Shown here piece by piece: positions 1 through 7,079 of a stretch of 36,328 nt of DNA (position 1 is the first letter of the stretch; every line of letters starts with the position of its first letter). The notes below the pieces were generated by a model, which searched no databases, had not been told where the DNA came from, and worked only from the letters and a program-made list of their open reading frames with translations. Source of the stretch: Pseudohongiella sp. (GTDB lineage Bacteria; Pseudomonadota; Gammaproteobacteria; Pseudomonadales; Pseudohongiellaceae). The position numbers and the translations under genes were made by a program. Where the stretch lies: positions 1 to 36,328 of the forward strand of contig JABMOK010000030.1 of the NCBI GenBank assembly GCA_013204155.1, read 5' to 3'.

Positions 1-45
1 CAAAGTTGCGGAGGTCAAAGTTGCGGAGGTCAAAGTTGCAGAGGC
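1..45 (+). repeat. 15-bp tandem repeat, 3 copies, in the rpsB tail
   Basis: Three adjacent 15-bp units start at 1, 16 and 31. The first two are identical and the third has two changes. Each is five codons and adds one KVAEV unit to the protein tail. More copies may lie before the window. Confidence 0.9.
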
Positions 46-172
46 TAAAGCTGAAGAAACGGATGATGCTGCAAAAGAAGTAGCCGCTAAAAAGAAAGCG
101 CCAGCCAAGAAGAAGGTTGCGGCGAAGAAGAAAGCTCCAGCCAAGAAAGAGGCTGATGAGGCGGATTCGTAG
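1..172 (+). CDS. rpsB: 30S ribosomal protein S2, C-terminal end (partial)
   Basis: Only the last 56 codons are in the window, in the frame starting at base 2 and ending with TAG at 170-172. The visible part is a low-complexity tail: three KVAEV units, an acidic stretch, then lysine/alanine blocks with two KKKAPAKK motifs like those of histone H1-like tails. S2 itself is not visible. The identification rests on position directly upstream of tsf, a near-universal bacterial pairing. S2 of E. coli is 241 residues and lacks a tail like this, so this would be a lineage-specific extension that could contact rRNA. Another lysine-rich protein is possible but less likely. Confidence 0.75.
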   Translation, partial: KVAEVKVAEVKVAEAKAEETDDAAKEVAAKKKAPAKKKVAAKKKAPAKKEADEADS

Positions 173-234
173 CAGGGCGGTACTCACCCTGCTAACAGAA
201 TTCCCTAGCAGCGGCAGCAATTCTAGATAAGGCG

Positions 235-259
235 AAAGGGGGCTATTAGCCCCTTTTTT
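235..259 (+). terminator. Intrinsic terminator or attenuator between rpsB and tsf
   Basis: A 10-bp stem (GGGGCT pairing with AGCCCC, extended by one G-U wobble and three A-T pairs) closes a 3-nt ATT loop and runs straight into six T residues. It is about 60 bp after the rpsB stop and 60 bp before tsf. In E. coli a partial terminator in the rpsB-tsf gap lowers tsf expression relative to rpsB, so the same role is likely here. Confidence 0.85.
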
Positions 260-318
260 ATAGGCATTTTATTCGGGGAATAGACTTTCTCGAGAAGATT
301 AGGAACGAGGCAATAACG

Positions 319-1200
319 ATGGCAGATATAACAGCGAGCATGGTTAAGGAACTACGCGAAAGAACTGGCTTGGGCATGATGGATTGTAAAAAGGCATTGT
401 CCGAAGCAGAGGGTGATATGGACAAAGCGATTGAAGATTTACGCAAAGCCAGTGGGATAAAAGCAGCGAAGAAAGCGAGTCGCGTAGCCGCTGAAGGCAT
501 TGTGTTAGCTAAAATCGCTCAGGACGGAAACTACGGTGTCGTGCTGGAAGTCAACAGCGAAACCGATTTTGCGGCACGGGATGAGAATTTCCTAAGTTTT
601 GCTCAAGAAGCTCTGGAGCTTGCATTTTCTAACAGCGACGCTGACGTGGAAACATTGCTTGCGGGGGGCCTTGAGGATTCTCGTGAAAAGCTTGTGCAGA
701 AGATTGGTGAAAATATCAATGTTCGTCGAGTCTCACGCTTAAAGTTTGAAGACGCCAATCAGGGTATAGTTGAGAGCTATGTCCACAGCAATAATCGTAT
801 AGCGGTATTGATTTCCCTCAGGGGGGGTGATGAGTCTCTGGCGCGCGATATTGCGATGCATGTGGCCGCAGTAAATCCGATGGTAGTACGCGCGGAAGAT
901 GTGCCGGAAGAGGAGTTGGCGAAAGAGTCCGAAATTTATGCCGCACAGGCACGTGAAAGTGGTAAGCCTGAAGAAATAGTCGAGAAAATGATTGAAGGAA
1001 GATTGCGAAAATTTATAGCGGAAGTAAGCTTGCTGGAACAGCAGTTCGTAAAAGACCCGGATATCACAATCGCAAAACTGCTTAAAGACGCTGGAGCCGA
1101 TATTGTGCAATTCGTGCGCTATGAAGTAGGCGAAGGTATCGAAAAGGAAGAAATCGATTTTGCCGAAGAGGTGGCAGCCCAGGTAAAAGCCTCTAATTAA
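319..1200 (+). CDS. tsf: Translation elongation factor Ts
   Basis: EF-Ts is the cytoplasmic guanine-nucleotide exchange factor that releases GDP from EF-Tu. The 293 residues are close to the family length (283 in E. coli). The N-terminal UBA-like domain carries the family signature ELRERTGLGMMDCKKAL at residues 11-27. The EF-Tu-contacting TDF motif lies at 82-84, followed by the core and dimerisation regions. GAGG lies 9 bases before the ATG. The gene follows rpsB and is separated from pyrH by only 27 bases, so tsf and pyrH are probably cotranscribed. Confidence 0.97.
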   Translation: MADITASMVKELRERTGLGMMDCKKALSEAEGDMDKAIEDLRKASGIKAAKKASRVAAEGIVLAKIAQDGNYGVVLEVNSETDFAARDENFLSFAQEALELAFSNSDADVETLLAGGLEDSREKLVQKIGENINVRRVSRLKFEDANQGIVESYVHSNNRIAVLISLRGGDESLARDIAMHVAAVNPMVVRAEDVPEEELAKESEIYAAQARESGKPEEIVEKMIEGRLRKFIAEVSLLEQQFVKDPDITIAKLLKDAGADIVQFVRYEVGEGIEKEEIDFAEEVAAQVKASN

Positions 1201-1227
1201 ACCAATAGATCGTAGAAGTAGCTGACC

Positions 1228-1947
1228 ATGCCGAAACAGGAACGCAAATACAACCGCATATTGCTGAAATTAAGCGGTGAGGCACTGACGGGGGATGCCG
1301 AATTTGGTATCGATCCCAAGGTGTTGGATCGGATGGCTGTAGAAATAGGCCAATTAGTTGGTCTCGGCGTGCAAATCGGTCTGGTAATAGGCGGCGGCAA
1401 TCTGTTTCGTGGGGCCGCCTTGCACGCGGCTGGAATGGAGCGGGTTACCGGCGATCACATGGGTATGCTGGCTACCGTAATGAATGCACTTGCTATGCGA
1501 GATGCGCTGGAGCGGGCAGGCATACTTACTCGCGTGATGTCGGCGATTCCTATGAGTGGAGTCGTCGAGCATTACGACAGACGCACCGCTCTTCGTCATC
1601 TGCAGGCTGGCGATGTGGTGATTTTTTCAGCAGGAACCGGCAATCCATTTTGTACTACAGATACGGCCGCGTGCCTGAGAGGTATCGAAATCGATGCCGA
1701 TTTAATTCTCAAAGCGACGAAGGTGGACGGTGTATATTCAGCCGATCCGGAGAAATACCCTGACGCTGTAAAATTCGACACGCTTAGTTATGATGAAGTG
1801 ATTGAAAAGAAACTCGGGGTAATGGACTTAACAGCAATCTGCCTAAGTCGAGATCATCAGGTTCCGATCAAGGTTTTTAATATGAACAAGCCCGGGGCCT
1901 TGCTTAATAATGTAATTGGCCAGCCAGATGGCACCCTTATTGAGTAA
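1228..1947 (+). CDS. pyrH: Uridylate kinase (UMP kinase)
   Basis: PyrH phosphorylates UMP to UDP in pyrimidine nucleotide synthesis and acts as a hexamer in the cytoplasm. The 239 residues match the amino-acid kinase fold of bacterial UMP kinases: LKLSGEAL at 13-20, the glycine-rich GGGNLFRG at 55-62, [12 protein letters not shown] at 75-86 and the UMP-binding [13 protein letters not shown] at 136-148. It sits in the classic rpsB-tsf-pyrH-frr order. The stop codon lies inside an 11-bp tandem repeat, so the gene end is followed by two more TAA triplets. Confidence 0.97.
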   Translation: MPKQERKYNRILLKLSGEALTGDAEFGIDPKVLDRMAVEIGQLVGLGVQIGLVIGGGNLFRGAALHAAGMERVTGDHMGMLATVMNALAMRDALERAGILTRVMSAIPMSGVVEHYDRRTALRHLQAGDVVIFSAGTGNPFCTTDTAACLRGIEIDADLILKATKVDGVYSADPEKYPDAVKFDTLSYDEVIEKKLGVMDLTAICLSRDHQVPIKVFNMNKPGALLNNVIGQPDGTLIE

Positions 1948-1972
1948 GGGTTGAGTAAGTCTTGAGTAAGCA
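1940..1972 (+). repeat. 11-bp tandem repeat, 3 copies, spanning the pyrH stop
   Basis: Units beginning TTGAGTAAG start at 1940, 1951 and 1962. The first contains the pyrH stop codon TAA (1945-1947). The last two bases of each unit vary (GG, TC, CA). Confidence 0.9.
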
Positions 1973-2019
1973 AATTAATAGCATACTGGCATTCATCAGT
2001 TCCGGAGCAGGAGTAAATT

Positions 2020-2577
2020 ATGATCAATGAAATTGTTGCCGATGCCGAAGAAAGAATGCAGAAAAGCGTACTTTCGCTTGAAGACGCGTTTAAGAGAATC
2101 AGAACAGGCAGGGCGCATCCGAGTATTCTTGATAGTGTAATGGTGCCTTACTACGGCACCGACACCCCGTTAAATCAATTGGCAAATGTAAATGTAGAAG
2201 ATGGACGTTCCCTGATAGTTTCTCCGTGGGAAAAATCCCTTATCGGCGAAATTGAAAAGGCGATCCTGAAGTCGGATCTCGGTCTTAATCCCTCCAATAA
2301 CGGCGATATTCTTCGGCTGCCAATGCCCGCTCTGACTGAAGAAACTCGCAAAGAGTTTACCAAGCATGCAAAGAAGGAAGCCGAACACGCGCGAATTGCT
2401 ATTAGAAATATTAGAAGAGATGCAAATTCTGATATTAAGGGCCTTGAAAAAGAAAAAGAAATTGGTGAAGACGAGCAGCATCTGGCAGAAGATAGCGTTC
2501 AGAAATTGACAGATAAATACATAGCCTTAGTTGAAACGAGCTATCTGGCCAAGGAAGCAGATCTACTTTCGTTTTAG
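2020..2577 (+). CDS. frr: Ribosome recycling factor
   Basis: RRF splits post-termination ribosomes together with EF-G and is essential in the cytoplasm. The 185 residues match the family's fixed length exactly (185 in E. coli). The three-helix-bundle signature [11 protein letters not shown] is at residues 28-38, and the conserved arginine-rich RNIRRDAN segment lies near 128-135. A strong ribosome-binding site (GGAGCAGGAG) is placed just before the ATG. The gene follows pyrH at about 70 bp and leads into uppS. Confidence 0.97.
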   Translation: MINEIVADAEERMQKSVLSLEDAFKRIRTGRAHPSILDSVMVPYYGTDTPLNQLANVNVEDGRSLIVSPWEKSLIGEIEKAILKSDLGLNPSNNGDILRLPMPALTEETRKEFTKHAKKEAEHARIAIRNIRRDANSDIKGLEKEKEIGEDEQHLAEDSVQKLTDKYIALVETSYLAKEADLLSF

Positions 2578-2653
2578 TGGCCAGCCCATTGCGCTGATGT
2601 AAATACGTTGTGTGACATCAAGGGTCTGATGGAGAGACGGTAATAATCAAATA

Positions 2654-3397
2654 ATGAGACCCGCTACGAAATTAGAAATTCCTCAACATATCGCCATTGT
2701 CATGGATGGCAATAATCGATGGGCAAAAGCCCGGGGTATGCCCGCCAGGGAGGGGCATCGCCACGGCGCTGAGGCGGCGCGTGATATGGTAAATTCCTGT
2801 ATATCTCGCAACATTAAATACCTGACGCTGTTTGCATTCAGTAGTGAAAATTGGTTGCGTCCGAAAAAGGAAGTACGGGGCTTGATGGCCTTGTTTCTCT
2901 CAGTATTAAAACGGAAGGAAATTAATCAGTTTCATAAGCTCAATGTGCGCCTCCAATTTATTGGTAACCGCGCTGGTTTCTCGAAAAAATTGCAAGCCAG
3001 CATGCAAGATGTGGAGGAGCTGACCAAGGACAATACAGGAACAACTGTTATTGTCGCGGCCGACTATGGCGGACGTTGGGATATCTCAAATTCACTAAGA
3101 GCCATAGTCGGTAGAATCGAGAGCGGTGAATTAACAAGCGATTCAATAGACTCTGAATTAGTGCAGCAAACTATCAGTACTAGCCAATATCCTGATCCAG
3201 ACTTATGTATCCGCACAGGTGGAGAGCATCGAATAAGTAACTTTCTATTATGGCAGTTTGCCTATACCGAGCTGTATTTTACTGATTGCTTTTGGCCGGA
3301 TTTCGATGACCAGCAGTTTCAATTGGCACTAGATGACTTCGCCAGCCGGCAGCGCCGATACGCTGGTCACGAAGAACAACAGGGGCTAGACAAGTAA
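2654..3397 (+). CDS. uppS: Undecaprenyl diphosphate synthase
   Basis: UppS condenses eight isopentenyl diphosphates onto farnesyl diphosphate to make the C55 lipid carrier for peptidoglycan and O-antigen. The 247 residues show the cis-prenyltransferase motifs: MDGNNRWAK with catalytic Asp18, the SSENW segment at 63-67, and RTGGEHRISNFLLWQ at 187-201 for diphosphate binding. A GGAGAG sequence lies upstream at a slightly long spacing. The stop is one base before the GTG of cdsA, so the two are probably translationally coupled. The uppS-cdsA-dxr order is the Pseudomonas type. Confidence 0.97.
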   Translation: MRPATKLEIPQHIAIVMDGNNRWAKARGMPAREGHRHGAEAARDMVNSCISRNIKYLTLFAFSSENWLRPKKEVRGLMALFLSVLKRKEINQFHKLNVRLQFIGNRAGFSKKLQASMQDVEELTKDNTGTTVIVAADYGGRWDISNSLRAIVGRIESGELTSDSIDSELVQQTISTSQYPDPDLCIRTGGEHRISNFLLWQFAYTELYFTDCFWPDFDDQQFQLALDDFASRQRRYAGHEEQQGLDK

Positions 3398-3398
3398 A

Positions 3399-4253
3399 GT
3401 GCTTAAGCAACGAATAATCACCGCCATTTTTTTGTTGCTTGCCTTAATCGTGGCCACCACGCAGTTGTCTTCATTTTACTTCGCTATCTTGGCCGCGTTA
3501 TTGGTGCTGGTCGCAAGTTGGGAGTGGGCAGGCTTTATAGGTTTGTCTCAACGAATCTCGAAAATACCGTATTTGCTCACGCTTACGGCGATGATCTTCG
3601 GTCTGTTCTTGTTGCTGGGGTTATCCCCAGGCGCAGAAGAAATCGATTATTTGAGAGTCGCGGTCATTCTGGGGCTTGGTTTGCTATTCTGGCTGCTTTC
3701 GCTAGTTATGCTAATCGGTTATCCGCAAAATCGTCAGCAATGGAACGACGAGTCGAAAATTGCTTGTATGGGTATGTTTTCCCTCATTCCTACCTGGGCT
3801 GGCTTGGTAAGTCTGAAATATTTACTTCCCTCAGGCTACCTGGTTTTAGCCTTGGTTGTATTGGTTGCCGCAGTGGATATAGGGGCCTATTTTGTCGGTG
3901 TTCATTTTGGTTCTAGAAAACTTGCTCCGAATCTAAGTCCAAAGAAATCCTGGGAAGGGGTGTGGGGCGGCATGGCCGCCTGCCTGCTAGTGGGAGCGGG
4001 CTTAAGTTGGAGCATGCATGTCTATTTGTTTAGCTTGTCGGTTTTGCAATTCGTCTTGTTGCTCGCTTTTACACTACTGTTAACATTTCTTACTGTGATA
4101 GGAGATCTTGTAGAGAGTATGCTCAAGCGTAACCAGGATATCAAAGACAGCGGCGTCTTGCTGCCGGGCCACGGGGGTTTACTGGACCGGATTGACGGGC
4201 TCATGGCGGCTACGCCCGCGTTTGCGCTGCTCATGATGACAGTCTTAAATTGA
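3399..4253 (+). CDS. cdsA: Phosphatidate cytidylyltransferase (CDP-diglyceride synthase)
   Basis: CdsA is an inner-membrane enzyme making CDP-diacylglycerol from CTP and phosphatidic acid, the precursor of all phospholipids. The 284 residues are mostly hydrophobic with about eight membrane segments. The family signature lies near residues 239-267 and includes KRNQDIKDSG, PGHGGLLDRIDG and its metal-binding aspartates. Start is GTG at 3399, one base past the uppS stop, and no other in-frame start is near. Length equals that of the E. coli enzyme (285). Confidence 0.96.
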   Translation: MLKQRIITAIFLLLALIVATTQLSSFYFAILAALLVLVASWEWAGFIGLSQRISKIPYLLTLTAMIFGLFLLLGLSPGAEEIDYLRVAVILGLGLLFWLLSLVMLIGYPQNRQQWNDESKIACMGMFSLIPTWAGLVSLKYLLPSGYLVLALVVLVAAVDIGAYFVGVHFGSRKLAPNLSPKKSWEGVWGGMAACLLVGAGLSWSMHVYLFSLSVLQFVLLLAFTLLLTFLTVIGDLVESMLKRNQDIKDSGVLLPGHGGLLDRIDGLMAATPAFALLMMTVLN

Positions 4254-4273
4254 ATCGCTGTGGCGCGTAAAAG

Positions 4274-5485
4274 ATGAGTCCTCAAAACAAAATCAGCAGT
4301 GAAGGTAAAATCAGTATTCTGGGCTCGACCGGCTCTGTCGGGCGCAGTACGCTCGCTGTAATTGATGAAAATGCGCAATATCAGGTGTACGCCCTGAGCG
4401 CGCATAAGAATATCGACCTTCTATACGCGCAGTGCCAGCGCTACCAGCCAGTTTATGCGGTGGTTACAGACGAGGAGGCGGCCTCAAGATTCGCCACCTT
4501 GCTGGCGCAGAGTGATCTTGAAACCCGGTTACTGCGTGGCGAGTCTGGTTTGAATCAAATAGCGAGCGATGAGGCTGTGGATACAGTTATGGCCGCTATT
4601 GTGGGTGCGGCAGGCCTCGAATCAACATTGGCGGCAGTGAGCGCTGGTAAAAAGGTATTACTGGCGAACAAAGAGTCTCTGGTGATGACCGGTGATTTAC
4701 TCATGCAGGCGGCCAGGCAGTCAGGTGCGGCTCTGTTGCCAATAGACAGCGAGCACAACGCAATTTTTCAGTGCCTGCCCTTCAGTAAGGACGGCCTTAG
4801 CAAGGATCAGTCTAAGTTCGTGGATAAGGTGGTTCTGACCGCTTCAGGGGGTCCTTTCTTGAATACTTCATTGGATGAATTCGAGCGGATAACTCCCGAT
4901 CAAGCCTGTCGTCACCCTAAATGGTCCATGGGTCGAAAGATCTCGGTCGATTCGGCGAGCATGATGAACAAGGGTCTTGAGTTGATAGAGGCCTGTTATC
5001 TCTTTCAGCTGGAAGCAAGTCAGGTAGATGTCCTGATTCATCCACAGAGCATCATTCATTCCATGGTTTATTATCGCGACGGCTCCGTATTGGCGCAGCT
5101 GGCGAACCCGGACATGCGGATACCGATAGCCTATGGGCTGGCATGGCCGCAACGGATCAATTCCGGGGCTGCCACACTTGATCTGGTGGCTGAGAGTGGC
5201 CTGGAATTCTATCATCCTGACCTCGATCGGTTTCCCTGTCTTAGACTGGGCATGGAAGCCGCTGCTCAGCGCGGTACGGCGCCGGTGATACTCAATGCGG
5301 CAAACGAAGTCGCCGTGGCGGCGTTTTTGGCGGAAAAAATCAGTTTCTCGCAGATTCCTGCACTAATAGAGGCGGTTAGGTCGAAAATGCCTTGTGAAGC
5401 AACGCCAACTCTCGCTATTATTCGAGACCTTGATAAGCAAGTAAGAACTTTATCTAACGAATTGATATTAAAGGATTTCTGTTGA
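4274..5485 (+). CDS. dxr: 1-deoxy-D-xylulose 5-phosphate reductoisomerase
   Basis: Dxr is the committed step of the MEP isoprenoid pathway: NADPH-dependent conversion of DXP to MEP in the cytoplasm. The 403 residues carry the NADPH-binding GSTGSVG at 17-23, ANKESLVMTG at 131-140, the metal-binding PIDSEHNA at 156-163, the flexible loop HPKWSMG at 214-220 and DSASMMNKGLE at 226-236. No clear ribosome-binding site precedes the ATG. Later MEP genes ispD and ispF are in the same window, 21 kb downstream, and uppS, which uses the pathway's product, is 1 kb upstream. Confidence 0.97.
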   Translation: MSPQNKISSEGKISILGSTGSVGRSTLAVIDENAQYQVYALSAHKNIDLLYAQCQRYQPVYAVVTDEEAASRFATLLAQSDLETRLLRGESGLNQIASDEAVDTVMAAIVGAAGLESTLAAVSAGKKVLLANKESLVMTGDLLMQAARQSGAALLPIDSEHNAIFQCLPFSKDGLSKDQSKFVDKVVLTASGGPFLNTSLDEFERITPDQACRHPKWSMGRKISVDSASMMNKGLELIEACYLFQLEASQVDVLIHPQSIIHSMVYYRDGSVLAQLANPDMRIPIAYGLAWPQRINSGAATLDLVAESGLEFYHPDLDRFPCLRLGMEAAAQRGTAPVILNAANEVAVAAFLAEKISFSQIPALIEAVRSKMPCEATPTLAIIRDLDKQVRTLSNELILKDFC

Positions 5486-5524
5486 GGTGCCCGAGATGAA
5501 TCGGGAAACTCTGCGACTGAAGTT

Positions 5525-6958
5525 ATGATACTGGATTTCATTACCAACGTATTGGCGCTGCTGCTTACCCTGGGCATTCTTGTGACTATTCACGAGTTTG
5601 GTCATTTTTGGGTGGCGCGGCGCTGTGGGGTAAAGGTGTTAAAGTTTTCGATCGGCTTTGGTAAAGCGGTGAAATCCTGGACCGGGAAAGATGGTGTCGA
5701 GTATGTCATAGCGCCGATTCCACTGGGTGGGTACGTGAAGATGCTGGGGCAGGAAGACACGACTATTAGCGATAGCAGCGCACTGCCTGCAAGCCAGCAC
5801 CATCTCTCATTTGCCTTTAAACCACTGTGGCAGCGAATGGCTATTGTCGCCGCAGGTCCGCTGGCAAATTTCCTGCTGGCATTCTTTATATTTTGGCTCG
5901 TTAATCTCGGCTGGGGTATTACTGGAATAGCGCCAGTTGTTAGCAATGTTATCGAAGGATCGGTTGCAGAAGTAGCGGGGCTGAGGGCAGGTGACGAAAT
6001 TCTTGCCGTTGATGGCGAAAAGACAAATATCTGGCGCGACGTGACCCTGCAGTTGCTGGCCAGAATGGGTGAATCAGGAACCATTGCCCTTACCGTGAGC
6101 CGAGACGGCGCTTCGGCGACAAGAGATATTTCCATTCCTATTAATGCATGGTTGGGACAGCAAGCAGAGCCGAATCCTGTTCCGGACCTGGGTATTGTCC
6201 AGTTTGATCTTCCCTATACGGTAAGTGAAACGGGTGCTATTCAAATTGAATTGCCCGCGATTATTGGTGAAGTTATTGCCGGAGGCAGAGCTGAGCTCGG
6301 AGGCTTGCAGGTCGCTGATCAGGTTGTTTCGGTAAACGACATACCCGTTCGTGGTTGGTCGCACTGGGTAAATGTAATCCAGTCCAGCCCGGAACTCGCG
6401 CTGGATGTAGTGGTCAAACGAAGTGGCAATGAAACAGCCCTGGTGTTACGACCCGCAAGAGCGGTTCGAGATGATGGTGCTGAGATTGGTTTGATTGGCG
6501 CCGCAGTCCAGCAGTCCAGTATGCTTGATTTGTTACCCGCCGAATCCATAAGGTCCGTTAATTATAATTTCTTCACGGCGGTACCACCGGCGCTGCAAGA
6601 GACCTGGAATAAATCGGTCTTTGTACTTGATTCAGTCAAGAAAATGGTTGTTGGTCTGATCTCTGTTAAAAACATTAACGGACCGATAACCATCGCTCAG
6701 GTAGCAGGGGAGACAGTAAGCTATGGGCTTGAAGTGTATCTCGGCTTTCTGGCCTTATTAAGCATTTCTTTGGGGGTGCTTAATCTGTTGCCGATTCCTG
6801 TGCTGGATGGCGGACATTTGTTGTACTACCTGATTGAAGCGGTAATCAGGCGTCCGGTACCGGAGAAGATTCAGGCCTTTGGTTTGCAATTAGGGTTATT
6901 GCTGATATCTGGAATTATGGTTCTAGCCGTTTATAATGACGTAAATCGATTGCTCTAA
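5525..6958 (+). CDS. rseP: RseP site-2 zinc metalloprotease
   Basis: RseP is the inner-membrane intramembrane protease that cuts RseA in the sigma-E envelope stress cascade and clears signal-peptide remnants. The 477 residues show the zinc-binding HEFGH at 23-27 in the first membrane segment, two tandem PDZ domains in the periplasmic region, and the third zinc-ligand motif NLLPIPVLDGGH near 420-431 in a later membrane segment. Length is close to the E. coli protein (450). It lies directly upstream of bamA, as in most Gammaproteobacteria. The ribosome-binding site is weak. Confidence 0.96.
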   Translation: MILDFITNVLALLLTLGILVTIHEFGHFWVARRCGVKVLKFSIGFGKAVKSWTGKDGVEYVIAPIPLGGYVKMLGQEDTTISDSSALPASQHHLSFAFKPLWQRMAIVAAGPLANFLLAFFIFWLVNLGWGITGIAPVVSNVIEGSVAEVAGLRAGDEILAVDGEKTNIWRDVTLQLLARMGESGTIALTVSRDGASATRDISIPINAWLGQQAEPNPVPDLGIVQFDLPYTVSETGAIQIELPAIIGEVIAGGRAELGGLQVADQVVSVNDIPVRGWSHWVNVIQSSPELALDVVVKRSGNETALVLRPARAVRDDGAEIGLIGAAVQQSSMLDLLPAESIRSVNYNFFTAVPPALQETWNKSVFVLDSVKKMVVGLISVKNINGPITIAQVAGETVSYGLEVYLGFLALLSISLGVLNLLPIPVLDGGHLLYYLIEAVIRRPVPEKIQAFGLQLGLLLISGIMVLAVYNDVNRLL

Positions 6959-6962
6959 AACT

Positions 6963-7002
6963 ATGTTTATAACAATGTTTATAACAACCAATGTTTATAA
7001 CA
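6963..7002 (+). repeat. 12-bp tandem repeat, 3 copies, in the rseP-bamA gap
   Basis: ATGTTTATAACA occurs at 6963-6974, 6975-6986 and 6991-7002, with four extra bases before the last copy. It begins five bases after the rseP stop. The rest of the 121-bp gap is A/T-rich and shows no clear promoter or terminator. Confidence 0.85.
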
Positions 7003-7079
7003 ACGTTTAAAAAGCACAATAGAAGAAATAATTAATAACTCACCGTCTAGCTACACAATAATTTGAGAATGCATTACAA

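Noticed and set aside
287-296. 10-bp palindrome TTCTCGAGAA before tsf
   Set aside because: Too short to distinguish from chance, with no known regulator for such a site at tsf.
5602-6135. 177-codon open frame on the minus strand inside rseP
   Set aside because: It lies fully antisense to a well-supported gene, has no recognisable domain and no ribosome-binding site; it is a shadow of the rseP codon pattern.
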